A stretch of DNA of 64,000 nucleotides from CAWBCI01 sp963787195 (lineage in GTDB: Bacteria > Bacteroidota > Bacteroidia > Bacteroidales > JAGOPY01): positions 62,001 to 126,000 of the forward strand of contig CAWBCI010000079.1 in the NCBI GenBank assembly GCA_963787195.1, written 5' to 3'. Below are positions 1 to 12,017 of this stretch, one piece after another. The notes beneath the pieces were generated by a model. It had not been told where the DNA came from, ran no database searches, and saw nothing but the letters and a program-made list of their open reading frames with translations. Every line of letters starts with the position of its first letter. Position 1 is the stretch's first letter. Position numbers and translations under genes: made by a program.

Positions 1-809
1 GCTTTAGTGAATGAAAAGTATTGTTCAGTATAAAAGCCGGCTTCCTTAACCAGGTTTTGGGCAGTTTTCAGGTTCACGTCAATAAGTTGGCGGTCGGTCT
101 CCAGATTATTTTCAAAGACTGAATCATTGAGGATTCCACCGTTTTCCTGGACAATAAATTTATTATGGGTATAGTTGGCGATAATTCCGTAGCGCTTGTT
201 TTTAGTAAAATATTGTCCATTGAGTGTTACGCTTTTATCATCAGATTTCTGCCGGACGTACAGACCGGGAGAATTAATCAGGAAGAAATCCACTCCAAGT
301 GTAATATTTTTTCCTATATGCTGGTTATGAAAGGCTCTGAAAAGCTGTTCCTTTTTGGAGCCATTTATATAGGTGAGGAAAGTAATAGGGACTTGATGGA
401 TATAATAGGCGGTATTTTTATCGGTAAAGGTATATTTCTGAAAAGAGTTCAATCCCAGGTTAAAGCCCGCTTGTATGTCAGGATGATAGACCAGGTCATT
501 GCAAGCCAATCCGGGATTCCCGAGGCTGGCAAAGAATCCACCGTTTTGTTGAAGGGGGTCGAAACGTTGGAAAGCGTCGAGGCTGTACGTATTGGCAAGG
601 TGCAGTTTTTGAAGGGCCAGGCTATCGTTTGAATACAAATAATAGCTTACATAAGTTGTGTCCTTGGCATAAGTTGTATCATTGGCATAAGTTGTATCCC
701 TGGTATAGTCAAGAGAGTCGGGAGGGGAAGATGCAATAGCAGACAGGAGAGGGGTAGTCAGGAAAAAGAGTATGAGCAGCAGGGGAATGTATAGCGAGGA
801 TCTGTTCAT
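1..809 (-). CDS. Putative outer-membrane porin (Porin_10-like), 5' part
   Basis: The reading frame is open from an ATG at 809 to the window edge, so the protein is cut at its C-terminal side; about 269 residues are visible. It begins with a hydrophobic signal peptide (MNRSSLYIPLLLILFFLTTP). A short repeat of the type DTTYA-NDTTYA-KDTTYV follows, then alternating aromatic/polar segments such as YYIHQVPITFLTYINGSKKE and FHNQHIGKNITLGVDFF, typical of beta-barrel strands. This layout resembles the Bacteroidota 'putative porin' family (Porin_10). The family is thought to form outer-membrane barrels; the substrate is not known. A CAAAGGTA at 858-865 (TACCTTTG on the coding strand) could be its -7 element, but no good -33 element is visible. 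The family call rests on remembered sequence style, not on a search. Confidence 0.6.
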   Translation of the reverse strand, partial: MNRSSLYIPLLLILFFLTTPLLSAIASSPPDSLDYTRDTTYANDTTYAKDTTYVSYYLYSNDSLALQKLHLANTYSLDAFQRFDPLQQNGGFFASLGNPGLACNDLVYHPDIQAGFNLGLNSFQKYTFTDKNTAYYIHQVPITFLTYINGSKKEQLFRAFHNQHIGKNITLGVDFFLINSPGLYVRQKSDDKSVTLNGQYFTKNKRYGIIANYTHNKFIVQENGGILNDSVFENNLETDRQLIDVNLKTAQNLVKEAGFYTEQYFSFTK

Positions 810-900
810 TCTTTGGATATGGAAAATTAATAACGGAAATAAATAAAGAATATTTTCCAAAGGTAAGGAATAAGGCTGGAAGAAAGGGGAAGAGCAGGGC

Positions 901-934
901 AAAAAAAAACCCGGCTGTTGGGCCGGGTTTTTTT
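901..934. terminator. Bidirectional rho-independent terminator after the rRNA operon
   Basis: A 7-bp stem (ACCCGGC / GCCGGGT) with a 6-nt loop is flanked by nine A on the left and seven T on the right, so it works in either direction. It lies just past the 5S gene 3' end and is the likely end of the rRNA transcript. Confidence 0.85.
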
Positions 935-941
935 ATAAATT

Positions 942-1050
942 TTGGCAACGACATACTCTCCCACAATAAATGCAGTACCATCTGCGCTGGTGGGCTTAAC
1001 TACTCTGTTCGGAAAGGGAAGAGGTGGGCCCCACCGCTATAATCACCAAA
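942..1050 (-). rRNA. rrf: 5S ribosomal RNA
   Basis: On the minus strand the gene starts near TTGGTGATTATAGCGGTGGG and ends at GTCGTTGCCAAA, with the conserved 5S core CCACCTCTTCCC and CCGAACAGAG visible. It is about 109 nt, the usual size, and is the last gene of the rRNA operon. Ends were placed by eye. Confidence 0.93.
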
Positions 1051-1142
1051 AAATCTTAAGCTGCAAATTACAGCTATAATATTTTAAGATAAAAAGACAA
1101 TGAAGTAGAAAATACAGAATCAACGTTATTCGGGCATCATAG

Positions 1143-4060
<2,918 letters not shown>

Positions 4061-4175
4061 ACTAATCTTTTTTTGATGTCAGAATAACATCGACTATCTG
4101 TATTTTCTATCAACATGTCAAAGAACTTTTTCCTGTTTTGATCCAGGATCCGGCAGCCTGTGCTGTCCCGGTTTG

Positions 4176-4244
4176 CGGATAATATCGGAATCGAACCGAT
4201 GACCTTGGCAATTACGCCATGCTCTAACCATTGAGCTAATTTCC
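4176..4244 (-). pseudogene. Decayed tRNA-Ala-like sequence in the 16S-23S spacer
   Basis: The sequence aligns end to end with the tRNA-Ala gene 45 bp upstream in the operon: the D arm (TTAGCTCAATGGTTAGAGC) and T arm (ATCGGTTCGATTCCGAT) are kept. The anticodon arm has lost three bases and cannot form a 5-bp stem with a 7-nt loop; only TGGC/GCCA around GTAATT remains. The acceptor strands (GGAAAT against ATTATCC) pair poorly. It therefore looks like a duplicated tRNA-Ala that has decayed, still co-transcribed between tRNA-Ala and 23S. A working unusual tRNA is unlikely. Confidence 0.7.
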
Positions 4245-4285
4245 TTTACATTATTTCAATTTTGCTTCCCTCGTTTGGGAATAGC

Positions 4286-4362
4286 TGGTGGAGAATATCG
4301 GAGTCGAACCGATGACCTCTTGAATGCAAATCAAGCGCTCTAGCCAACTGAGCTAATCCCCC
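4286..4362 (-). tRNA. tRNA-Ala (anticodon TGC)
   Basis: A complete cloverleaf can be drawn: acceptor GGGGGAT, D arm with TTAGCTCAGTTGG, anticodon stem CTTGA/TCAAG around TTTGCAT (anticodon TGC), T arm TCGGTTCGACTCCGA, and an encoded CCA end. It sits in the 16S-23S spacer, the usual place for this tRNA. Confidence 0.97.
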
Positions 4363-4378
4363 AAAACGACTCACTATG

Positions 4379-4452
4379 TAGTCCCTCGCAGATTTGAACT
4401 GCGGACCCCTACATTATCAGTGTAGTGCTCTAACCAACTGAGCTAAGGGACT
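4379..4452 (-). tRNA. tRNA-Ile (anticodon GAT)
   Basis: The acceptor AGTCCCT pairs fully with AGGGACT, the anticodon stem CTACA/TGTAG encloses CTGATAA (anticodon GAT), and the T stem is CGCAG/CTGCG. The 3' CCA is not encoded (CAT follows the discriminator base), unlike in the neighbouring tRNA-Ala. It lies directly downstream of 16S in the rRNA transcript. Confidence 0.97.
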
Positions 4453-4610
4453 CTGCAGTTACCTTCTGAGGTAACGCTTGCTTCATAGCCCATGAGGAAG
4501 AAGCTGTACGCTGCTCGTTTTGGATCAAGCTTGCATAAATATAAAAAGAAGAAGATAGCCCCGTAATAAATACCGTCCCGGATAAATCCGGAACATCAAC
4601 AGATTGCTCT

Positions 4611-6133
<1,523 letters not shown>

Positions 6134-6276
6134 ATAAGTTGAAAATTTTGAATGTCTCAGAATCTATTGTTCACCAAAGAATTTTCCTTGGGGGTATTTA
6201 CTACCTTTTGGCTATCTTCAATCTTTTCAAAGAACTTTATTTGTCTTTCTGACTTAATTCCTGTCAAAAAGGGCTG

Positions 6277-6307
6277 CAAAGGTAAAGCTTTTTTTTAACC
6301 AACCAAA
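6277..6307 (-). promoter_or_regulatory. rRNA operon promoter P2
   Basis: On the minus strand TTTG (6307-6304), exactly 19 bp, then TACCTTTG (6284-6277) matches the Bacteroidota housekeeping consensus TTTG-N19-TAnnTTTG. It is followed by CA, as is the upstream promoter. It lies about 145 bp before the 16S 5' end. Confidence 0.8.
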
Positions 6308-6426
6308 CTTTTTTTGAAAAAATTTGATTTTTTTTTGACTTCAAAAAAGGGCATCTAATATAATGCTATTTCCTCCCTTTAGCAAGCACTTTCAAACTTA
6401 TTTAAGAACGTCGTCAAATGAGGATG

Positions 6427-6459
6427 CAAAGGTAGAATCATTTTTCAATTCCAAGCAAA
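6427..6459 (-). promoter_or_regulatory. rRNA operon promoter P1
   Basis: TTTG (6459-6456), 21 bp, then TACCTTTG (6434-6427) followed by CA. The same -7 octamer and following bases occur at P2, which supports tandem promoters 150 bp apart. Spacing is 2 bp longer than the ideal. Confidence 0.7.
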
Positions 6460-6789
6460 TAAAATGAAAAAAAAATCATTGCAGTTATTAACAGCTGTTG
6501 ATAAGCCCTTAAGCCCTATTGATACTCAGTTATTTCCACCTTTTATACATGGATTAAAAGCCGTATTTTTTATCCCTGTTTTCCGGAATTCTATTCGTTT
6601 ATTACCTGTCAGGCGAATTTTGTCCGTCATTTTTAGTCTTATCTTCTCCTGACTGACCTTTTCTCGTCTTATAAATGCCAGTACTTATAAATCAATACCT
6701 TATGATTTGTCTGATTTATCTGCTATATAAAAGGTATAAAGAATTGGGTCTTCAGGATTATCTCCAGAAAGCTTAAAGGATAGAAAATA

Positions 6790-7452
6790 TCATTCCATTT
6801 GTGAAGGAAGCTTTTCCATATAATCCGGATTTAGTTTGTAAACAGCTTCTCTGTGCGTGTATTCCATCCGTATTATTTCAAGCATCAATAAGTTCACCAG
6901 GATATATTCCGCCCTGTTACGTGTGATAAAAGCACTACGCCTGAACTTTGAGAGTGTGATCCCGGGGTTTTTCAGAAGATATTCGAGCAGGAATTTTTCC
7001 TTGTCCGTAAATTTCACCAGGGCATTCCGGTTCCCTTGCATGAATTTCCATAATCTGATCTGAACAGCATTCGCACGGAAATTCTGATCGGCCTGTCTCA
7101 CATAAGCCAGCCAATCTCCATCCTCACCCATTGCCAAATAAGGTTTTTCCATTCCGGGCTGTATTATCACTTCCAATACCCTTTTGCCTTCCACTTCCCA
7201 TTCTTTAATTTTGAAAGGCACTTCGGGGTGGCAATACATGCGCGCAGCCCCTTCTACCATGAATAACTCTTCTTCTGACCTGATCCCTGCAATGGCACCA
7301 TTATCCTTAACTCCAACAAGCAGTCGCCCTCCATCCGTATTGGCAAAAGCTACCAGGGTTCGCGCAATTTTGCGGAAATCGGCTATTTCAAACTTAAAAT
7401 CCAATAACTGATGTTCTCCCTCGGCAATAAGCTTTTTGATAAAATGTGTCAT
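6790..7452 (-). CDS. AlbA_2-domain (Schlafen-type) putative DNA/nucleotide-binding protein
   Basis: The 220-residue protein opens with the features of the AlbA_2 domain: EGEHQLLDFKFEI (residues 11-23), then ARTLVAFANTDGGRLLVGVKDNGAIAGI (quoted here as ARTLVAFANTDGG plus LLVGVKDNG) at about 30-57. Residues 150-210 look like a winged helix (NPGITLSKFRRSAFITRNRA). AlbA_2 proteins are usually annotated as transcriptional regulators or ATP-binding proteins; the precise role is unknown. The gene starts 35 bp after the exosortase partner gene on the same strand, so it is probably the last gene of that operon. Whether it regulates the exosortase genes is only an inference. Confidence 0.8.
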   Translation of the reverse strand: MTHFIKKLIAEGEHQLLDFKFEIADFRKIARTLVAFANTDGGRLLVGVKDNGAIAGIRSEEELFMVEGAARMYCHPEVPFKIKEWEVEGKRVLEVIIQPGMEKPYLAMGEDGDWLAYVRQADQNFRANAVQIRLWKFMQGNRNALVKFTDKEKFLLEYLLKNPGITLSKFRRSAFITRNRAEYILVNLLMLEIIRMEYTHREAVYKLNPDYMEKLPSQME

Positions 7453-7487
7453 AATTCTCTTCAGCCCCCCGGTATTTCCGCATCAGT

Positions 7488-8009
7488 TTATTTCTGATTG
7501 TTGCGGAAGCGTTTGATAAGCTGGTATCGGTATGTGTCTTTAATAATAATGAATAATGCGATAATATAAAAACTGTCAAGTAAGAGATCATAAATGAATT
7601 TAACAATGGAAGAATTGTAATAGTCAGTCAGTAATAATAAAAAGATCAGTTGAAAAAAGTAGAACAGTATCAGGTTCTCAGCCATGGACCGAAGGGCTCT
7701 TTTCAGGGGGAGGTTAAAAAGCAAAAGTATCTGCCATGTCAATATCATAATAAACGGAAGCATTATGTTATCTACTTTTTGCGGATAGGTTCCTTTTCTT
7801 CCATCAATCAAAGTAGTAACAATAAAATTGGTAACATTATGATCGATTTTTACCGCGACTGAAGTTGATTCGGAAAATACAAGGACAATATTTGCCCCGG
7901 CACTCAGAATTTTCGCATAAAGCCATGACAGCCCGTTAAACCAGAGTAGCAGTAGCAAAACGGATGAAACCAGGATGATCAGCGCGTTGATGTATACTTT
8001 TTGTTTCAT
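7488..8009 (-). CDS. Membrane protein paired with exosortase
   Basis: The 173-residue protein has about four membrane segments: near residues 6-30 (INALIILVSSVLLLLLWF), 80-98 (IMLPFIMILTWQILLLFNL), 110-127 (NLILFYFFQLIFLLLLT) and 138-156. Between the first two is a soluble loop of about 45 residues likely to face the periplasm. Its ATG overlaps the stop of the exosortase gene by 4 bp (8006-8009), which suggests translational coupling. Pairs of an exosortase with a small membrane partner are known (for example the XrtH partner), and this could be an analogue. I do not recognise the family itself. Confidence 0.65.
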   Translation of the reverse strand: MKQKVYINALIILVSSVLLLLLWFNGLSWLYAKILSAGANIVLVFSESTSVAVKIDHNVTNFIVTTLIDGRKGTYPQKVDNIMLPFIMILTWQILLLFNLPLKRALRSMAENLILFYFFQLIFLLLLTDYYNSSIVKFIYDLLLDSFYIIALFIIIKDTYRYQLIKRFRNNQK

Positions 8010-8629
8010 GCTTGCGGGTCTTTTGGTTTGAAATCAGGATTGGAAATTTGATCCCTCCAGGCCCAGACTCCAAAGATCATAAATCCAAAGAGTATATTCC
8101 AAACATAATCATGGGTTGTTTCAAAAAGGTCGGGGTAATTCCTTCCGACATAACCCATGGCATAAAAACGCAGGTTATTCAGCAGGAAGGTAATTACTAT
8201 AAAAATCCCCAGGTTGATAAACTTATGTTTCAGGTTCCAGTTGCTGAAAATAACCAAGGCGATAGCAAAGAGGTAAAAATTGTAGGCTGTACATTCCACT
8301 ATTATTGACATGGGAAAGCCATCCACTGAAATGGAGGAAAAACCAAGTCTCTGTATAGGCAGGAAAAGTATTTTACCCAAACCAACGGTACTGGATGTTG
8401 TGAATCCGACAACCAAATCACCGAATTCTTCCCGAATTCCCGGAATATGCACCAGCATAATCAGAATAAACCACAGGGCGAAGGCTTTTATAAGTGGAAG
8501 AAGCTTCTTCAGCAATTCAATATTTTGCTGACGTTTTTGCTGCTTTCCTGATTGGCTTCTCTTAACTTTCTTGCCGGATTCCTCTCTTGAGGTTGGACGT
8601 TTTTTGTCAGATTTTGGCTTATTTTTCAA
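8006..8629 (-). CDS. Exosortase/archaeosortase family protein
   Basis: The 207-residue protein has a basic, Lys-rich cytoplasmic N-terminus of about 40 residues and then several membrane helices. The three residues expected for exosortase catalysis are present in order: Cys113 in VECTAYNF, Arg154 in NNLRFYAMGY and His173 in THDYVW. Exosortases are membrane cysteine transpeptidases that process C-terminal sorting tails of exported proteins. The protein is short compared with full EpsI-fused exosortases and resembles compact Bacteroidota forms. No protein with an obvious exosortase-type sorting tail is encoded in the window, so the target is unknown. It is the first gene of a three-gene operon. 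Confidence 0.85.
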   Translation of the reverse strand: MKNKPKSDKKRPTSREESGKKVKRSQSGKQQKRQQNIELLKKLLPLIKAFALWFILIMLVHIPGIREEFGDLVVGFTTSSTVGLGKILFLPIQRLGFSSISVDGFPMSIIVECTAYNFYLFAIALVIFSNWNLKHKFINLGIFIVITFLLNNLRFYAMGYVGRNYPDLFETTHDYVWNILFGFMIFGVWAWRDQISNPDFKPKDPQA

Positions 8630-9060
8630 GATTTATAGGATTAAATTGAGGTAAAATTAATGTAAATATAGCTACAAAGACCCCGCTAACCCTACAAAAT
8701 TAATAAGTTCACTGAAGTTTTTCACAAAAGGGCTGTTAAAAAAAGTTTAGACGAAGCGTATTACTTTTATATCATTATTAGATTAATTAGCACGGATGGT
8801 GGTTTAAATAAGTTAAATCGGGTTGGCTCTGCTTACGGCATCCAGCCCGATTTGCTTTTAAAAAAGCCGGTTCATTTTAGGTGAGTCGGCTTTTTTTATT
8901 GATGCTAATCATTTGAAAATAAGTAATATAAATTTTGTGTTGGCCTGTGAAATATGAAAATTGGAGATGGGGATGATAGCTCAGAAGAGAAATTCCCGGT
9001 TCAATTTCTGCCATTTTCACACGAAAAATTGAAGATGCTAAAGCGATGTTTTATAAAATT
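8630..9060. other. Gene-free 431 bp with two stem-loops; possible small RNA
   Basis: At 8815-8853 a 12-bp stem (AAATCGGG.TTGG with CCAG.CCCGATTT, one G-T pair) encloses a 15-nt loop. Seven bases on, 8860-8897 is a terminator-like hairpin: AAAAAAGCCG paired with CGGCTTTTTT and a T run. Two strong hairpins, the second a terminator, could be a small RNA on the plus strand; no clear promoter was found. The second hairpin could equally be the terminator for pyrI from the other side. At 8975-9025 a tRNA-like string (GATAGCTCAG...GGTTCAATTTC) is too short to be a tRNA. Confidence 0.35.
8860..8897. terminator. Bidirectional terminator hairpin
   Basis: A 10-bp stem, AAAAAAGCCG with CGGCTTTTTT, and a 17-nt loop. 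A run on the left and T run on the right allow use in both directions, serving pyrI (minus strand, 164 bp away) and any plus-strand transcript from the preceding region. Confidence 0.65.
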
Positions 9061-9525
9061 CTATATGAAAACCATATTATTCTTATCGGTGACCTTTTCA
9101 CAATAATGACATTGTAAGCGGATGTTTTCTTTATCAATCACTTCAAAACGGGTTGTGATCTTTTCATGATTGGTAATGCAATTGGGATTTACACACTTGA
9201 CAAATTTTTCGATCTGATCCGGGATTTCCACTCTCTTCTTCTCGACGACCTGGTAATCACGTATAATTATCAGTGTGGCAGAAGGTGCTGCTATGGAAAT
9301 CTTATTTATATCATCGCTTTCAAAAAAGCGGTTTGAAAGCTTGATGATCCCTTTCCTGCCGTACTTTTTACTTTCAAGGTTCGTGCCGAAGAGTACATGT
9401 TCGGTGGAATCTTCGGCTCCGAGAATTTTAATGACCTGGAATACATTTTGGGTCGGAATATGATCGATCACAGTACCGTTTTCTATCGCTGATACTTTGA
9501 GCTCTTTTCTGGTAATATTATCCAT
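9061..9525 (-). CDS. pyrI: Aspartate carbamoyltransferase regulatory chain
   Basis: The 154-residue length is standard for PyrI. The N-terminal allosteric domain begins near KELKVSAIENGTVIDHIPTQ. The C-terminal zinc domain has the four expected cysteines: CVNPNC and CHYC (residues about 113-118 and 138-141). PyrI binds CTP/ATP and tunes PyrB in the pyrimidine pathway. It lies downstream of pyrB on the same strand, separated by an 80-bp gap filled by a 7-bp repeat array, an unusual spacer within a two-gene operon. Confidence 0.95.
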   Translation of the reverse strand: MDNITRKELKVSAIENGTVIDHIPTQNVFQVIKILGAEDSTEHVLFGTNLESKKYGRKGIIKLSNRFFESDDINKISIAAPSATLIIIRDYQVVEKKRVEIPDQIEKFVKCVNPNCITNHEKITTRFEVIDKENIRLQCHYCEKVTDKNNMVFI

Positions 9526-9550
9526 GATATTTTTAAGATTAAAGATTTTT

Positions 9551-9605
9551 GACTGCTGACTGCTGACTGTTGACTGCTGACTGCTGACTGCTGACTAACG
9601 ACTAC
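9551..9605 (-). repeat. 7-bp tandem array between pyrB and pyrI
   Basis: The unit reads AGTCAGC on the coding strand and is present about six times with one C-to-A variant (AGTCAAC). It begins directly after the pyrB stop codon. The same unit, in the same orientation relative to the gene before it, occurs at 43080-43116 after an unrelated gene. Confidence 0.9.
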
Positions 9606-10517
9606 CTACTCCCTGACCCCAAGTATGCTCGCCAGCAGCGCCTGTCTCACAAATACCCCGTTCTGTGCCTGCCTGAAATAATATGCTTTTTTATTACTGT
9701 CGACATCGGTTTCTATTTCATTTACTCTTGGGAGGGGGTGCAGTACGCGAAGATTATCTTTGCCTGCCTGCAACATATCATTTTTCAGGATGTAAGCATT
9801 TTTAACTTTCTCATATTCAATCGGGTCTGAAAATCTTTCTTTCTGGATACGCGTCATATAAAGGATGTCAACTTTTGAGATCACATCCTTCAGATCCGTA
9901 TATTGATAATACTTCAGGTTATTATCCTTGATTTTTTGTTTGACATAGCTTGGGAGTTTTAATTCAGGAGGGGAGACCAGGTGAAAGGTTGCTTTGAAAT
10001 TACACATGGCAAATACCAGAGAATGCACAGTTCTGCCATACTTCAGGTCGCCTATAAAAGCTATGTCAAGATTTTCAAGCCTGCCCTGGGTTTTGCGGAT
10101 AGAATACATATCCAGTAAAGTTTGTGTGGGATGCTGGTTGGCTCCGTCTCCGGCATTGATGATAGGTACCGGGCTGACTTCACTCGCATAACGCGCGCTT
10201 CCTTCCCTGGGGTGGCGCATGACAATGATATCGGAATAATTGCTTACAGTTAGTATGGTATCGTTCAATGACTCTCCTTTGGAGACACTGGAGTTGGCAG
10301 AATCGGAAAAACCGATGATCTTAGCTCCCAGTCTGGAGGCAGCACTTTCAAAACTAAGGCGTGTCCTTGTTGAAGGCTCAAAAAAAAGGGTGGCTACTAC
10401 CGAATCCTGCAAAATATGCTGTACAGGCCTGGCTTCAAATTCTTCTGCAATATCCAGAATCCTTATTTGTTCTTCCCTGCTGAAGTCGTCGATGGAGACG
10501 AGGCTTTTGTTTTTCAT
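9606..10517 (-). CDS. pyrB: Aspartate carbamoyltransferase catalytic subunit
   Basis: This 303-residue protein catalyses the condensation of carbamoyl phosphate with aspartate, the first committed step of pyrimidine synthesis. The carbamoyl-phosphate loop FFEPSTRTRLSFESA (about residues 46-60), the KGESLNDT loop (about 80-87) and the late HPLPRVNEI motif are all present. Length is normal for the family. pyrI follows, so a class B type holoenzyme with regulatory chains is expected. Confidence 0.97.
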   Translation of the reverse strand: MKNKSLVSIDDFSREEQIRILDIAEEFEARPVQHILQDSVVATLFFEPSTRTRLSFESAASRLGAKIIGFSDSANSSVSKGESLNDTILTVSNYSDIIVMRHPREGSARYASEVSPVPIINAGDGANQHPTQTLLDMYSIRKTQGRLENLDIAFIGDLKYGRTVHSLVFAMCNFKATFHLVSPPELKLPSYVKQKIKDNNLKYYQYTDLKDVISKVDILYMTRIQKERFSDPIEYEKVKNAYILKNDMLQAGKDNLRVLHPLPRVNEIETDVDSNKKAYYFRQAQNGVFVRQALLASILGVRE

Positions 10518-10600
10518 AAAGTAGGTGAGATTAATGTTTTGCTGGTTTGTAAAATTAATATAAAAGAAGCCGCTTAAAATTGATGTTAAAAAGTTGTTAT

Positions 10601-10630
10601 AAAAAAAGGCGGCTAAAAATAGCCGCCTTT
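10601..10630 (-). terminator. Rho-independent terminator of the cDPGS-like gene
   Basis: A 10-bp perfect stem (AAAGGCGGCT / AGCCGCCTTT) around AAAAAT, with seven A on the plus strand that become a T run on the minus strand. It lies 3 bp after the stop of the upstream gene. Confidence 0.85.
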
Positions 10631-10633
10631 AAA

Positions 10634-11971
10634 TTATTTCAGGTTGTGTTTGATAACAAAATCGTCGAGTATGCCCTTCAGGTCAGGATAACCGATTTCC
10701 TGCAAATCATAATAAACCCTTGTATTGGGTTTGTTGATTTTGATGATACGGTTCAGGTCAATCGGGGTGCCGATGACAACGGAGTCACATTCGGTCCGGT
10801 TGATAGTTAATTCCAGGTCTTTCAGTTGTTGTTCACCATATCCCATGGCCGGTAAAAGTGTTCCGATATTGGGATAAATTTCGAAAGTGGTACTCAGCTT
10901 TCCAACTGTAAAAGGACGCGGATCAACCATTGATGCGGCACCGAATTTCTGGGCTGCAACAGTTCCGGCCCCAATTTTCATTTCACCGTGGGTCAGGGTT
11001 GGTCCATCTTCAATCACCAGCACATTCTTGCCGCGAATGATTTCAGGATTATCCACCTTTATAGGCGATGCCGCATCGACAACAATAGCATTGGGGTTCA
11101 CTTTCCGAATGCTTTCCCTTACGGTTTGTATTCCTTTATTGTCGGCAGTATCCATTTTGTTGATGATTACCACATCGGCTAAACGCAGAGTGACTTCTCC
11201 AGGGTAATAGGAGAGCTCATCTCCCGGACGGTGCGGGTCGACAACGGTAATGTTGAGGTCTGGTTTATAGAATGGGAAATCATTGTTTCCACCATCCCAG
11301 AGGATCACATCACAACCATCGGGATCTTTTTCAGCAGCCCGCAGAATCGCTTCATAATCGACGCCGGCATAGATCACATTTCCTCTCACAACATGCGGTT
11401 CGTATTCTTCCATTTCTTCTACCGTACATTCATGTTTAGCCAGATCAGCAACAGTAGCAAAACGCTGCACTTTTTGTTTCACCAGGTCGCCATAGGGCAT
11501 AGGATGTCGGATAGCCACCACTTTCAAGCCTTTTTCCATAAGAATCTCGATAATCCTGCGGGAGGTCTGGCTTTTTCCACAACCAGTCCTGACAGCGCCC
11601 ACAGCAATGACAGGTTTGGTGGATGCAACCATAGTGTCTTTTGGGCCAAGCAGCATGAAATTGGCACCGGCTGCATTTACAATGGCACTGATGGCCATAA
11701 CCCTCTTATAAGGCACATCACTGTATGAGAATACACACATGTCGGTATTCGTTTGCTTGATGAGTGCCGGAAGGTCTGCTTCTGCGTGGATCGGGATACC
11801 TTCAGGATAGAGATTGCCGGCTAATTCGGCCGGGTACTTTCGTCCGTCAATGTCCGGGATCTGCGCGGCAGTAAATGCAACAACGTTATAATCTTCGTTC
11901 CCCCGAAAATAAGTGTTGAAATTGTGAAAGTCTCTACCTGCAGCTCCGATAATGATAACATTTTTTTTCAT
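10634..11971 (-). CDS. Cyclic 2,3-diphosphoglycerate synthetase-like GTPase
   Basis: The 445-residue protein has a Rossmann-like N-terminal part (KKNVIIIGAAGRDFHNF, residues 2-18) and a P-loop at 125-134 (GAVRTGCGKS). Later it has VVIINKMD, a GTP-specificity type NKxD motif. This order matches proteins annotated as cyclic 2,3-diphosphoglycerate synthetase, which makes an osmolyte/thermoprotectant in some methanogens. Bacterial members are common but untested, and many databases simply call them GTPases. It is a single-gene unit with its own promoter (12018-12046) and terminator, and has no functional link to pyrB or argS that I can see. Confidence 0.8.
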   Translation of the reverse strand: MKKNVIIIGAAGRDFHNFNTYFRGNEDYNVVAFTAAQIPDIDGRKYPAELAGNLYPEGIPIHAEADLPALIKQTNTDMCVFSYSDVPYKRVMAISAIVNAAGANFMLLGPKDTMVASTKPVIAVGAVRTGCGKSQTSRRIIEILMEKGLKVVAIRHPMPYGDLVKQKVQRFATVADLAKHECTVEEMEEYEPHVVRGNVIYAGVDYEAILRAAEKDPDGCDVILWDGGNNDFPFYKPDLNITVVDPHRPGDELSYYPGEVTLRLADVVIINKMDTADNKGIQTVRESIRKVNPNAIVVDAASPIKVDNPEIIRGKNVLVIEDGPTLTHGEMKIGAGTVAAQKFGAASMVDPRPFTVGKLSTTFEIYPNIGTLLPAMGYGEQQLKDLELTINRTECDSVVIGTPIDLNRIIKINKPNTRVYYDLQEIGYPDLKGILDDFVIKHNLK

Positions 11972-12017
11972 TATTTAAGCCTTTTATGTTAATAATATGA
12001 ATATGATTTTAATCATG

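Larger units (their letters stand above)
6134..6789. other. rRNA leader and promoter region; no convincing gene
   Basis: This 656-bp stretch separates the 16S 5' end from the AlbA_2 gene. It holds two Bacteroidota-type promoters aimed at the rRNA operon (6277-6307 and 6427-6459) and is AT-rich with long T runs. A 62-codon frame at 6464-6652 has no recognisable features and begins inside promoter DNA, so it is not called as a gene. Confidence 0.7.

Noticed and set aside
165..632. 155-codon plus-strand frame near the window start
   Set aside because: It is opposite to the porin-like gene, whose signal peptide and barrel-like strands are coherent; this frame has no such features.
6464..6652. 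62-codon plus-strand frame upstream of 16S
   Set aside because: AT-rich, begins in the rRNA promoter region, no recognisable domain or neighbour.
8975..9025. tRNA-like string (GATAGCTCAG and GGTTCAATTTC)
   Set aside because: Too short for a D loop plus anticodon arm; the second part is explained by an AGAAATT/AATTTCT hairpin.
9551..9605. CRISPR array
   Set aside because: Units are 7 bp with no spacers; none of the arrays in the window has repeat-spacer structure, and no cas gene is present.
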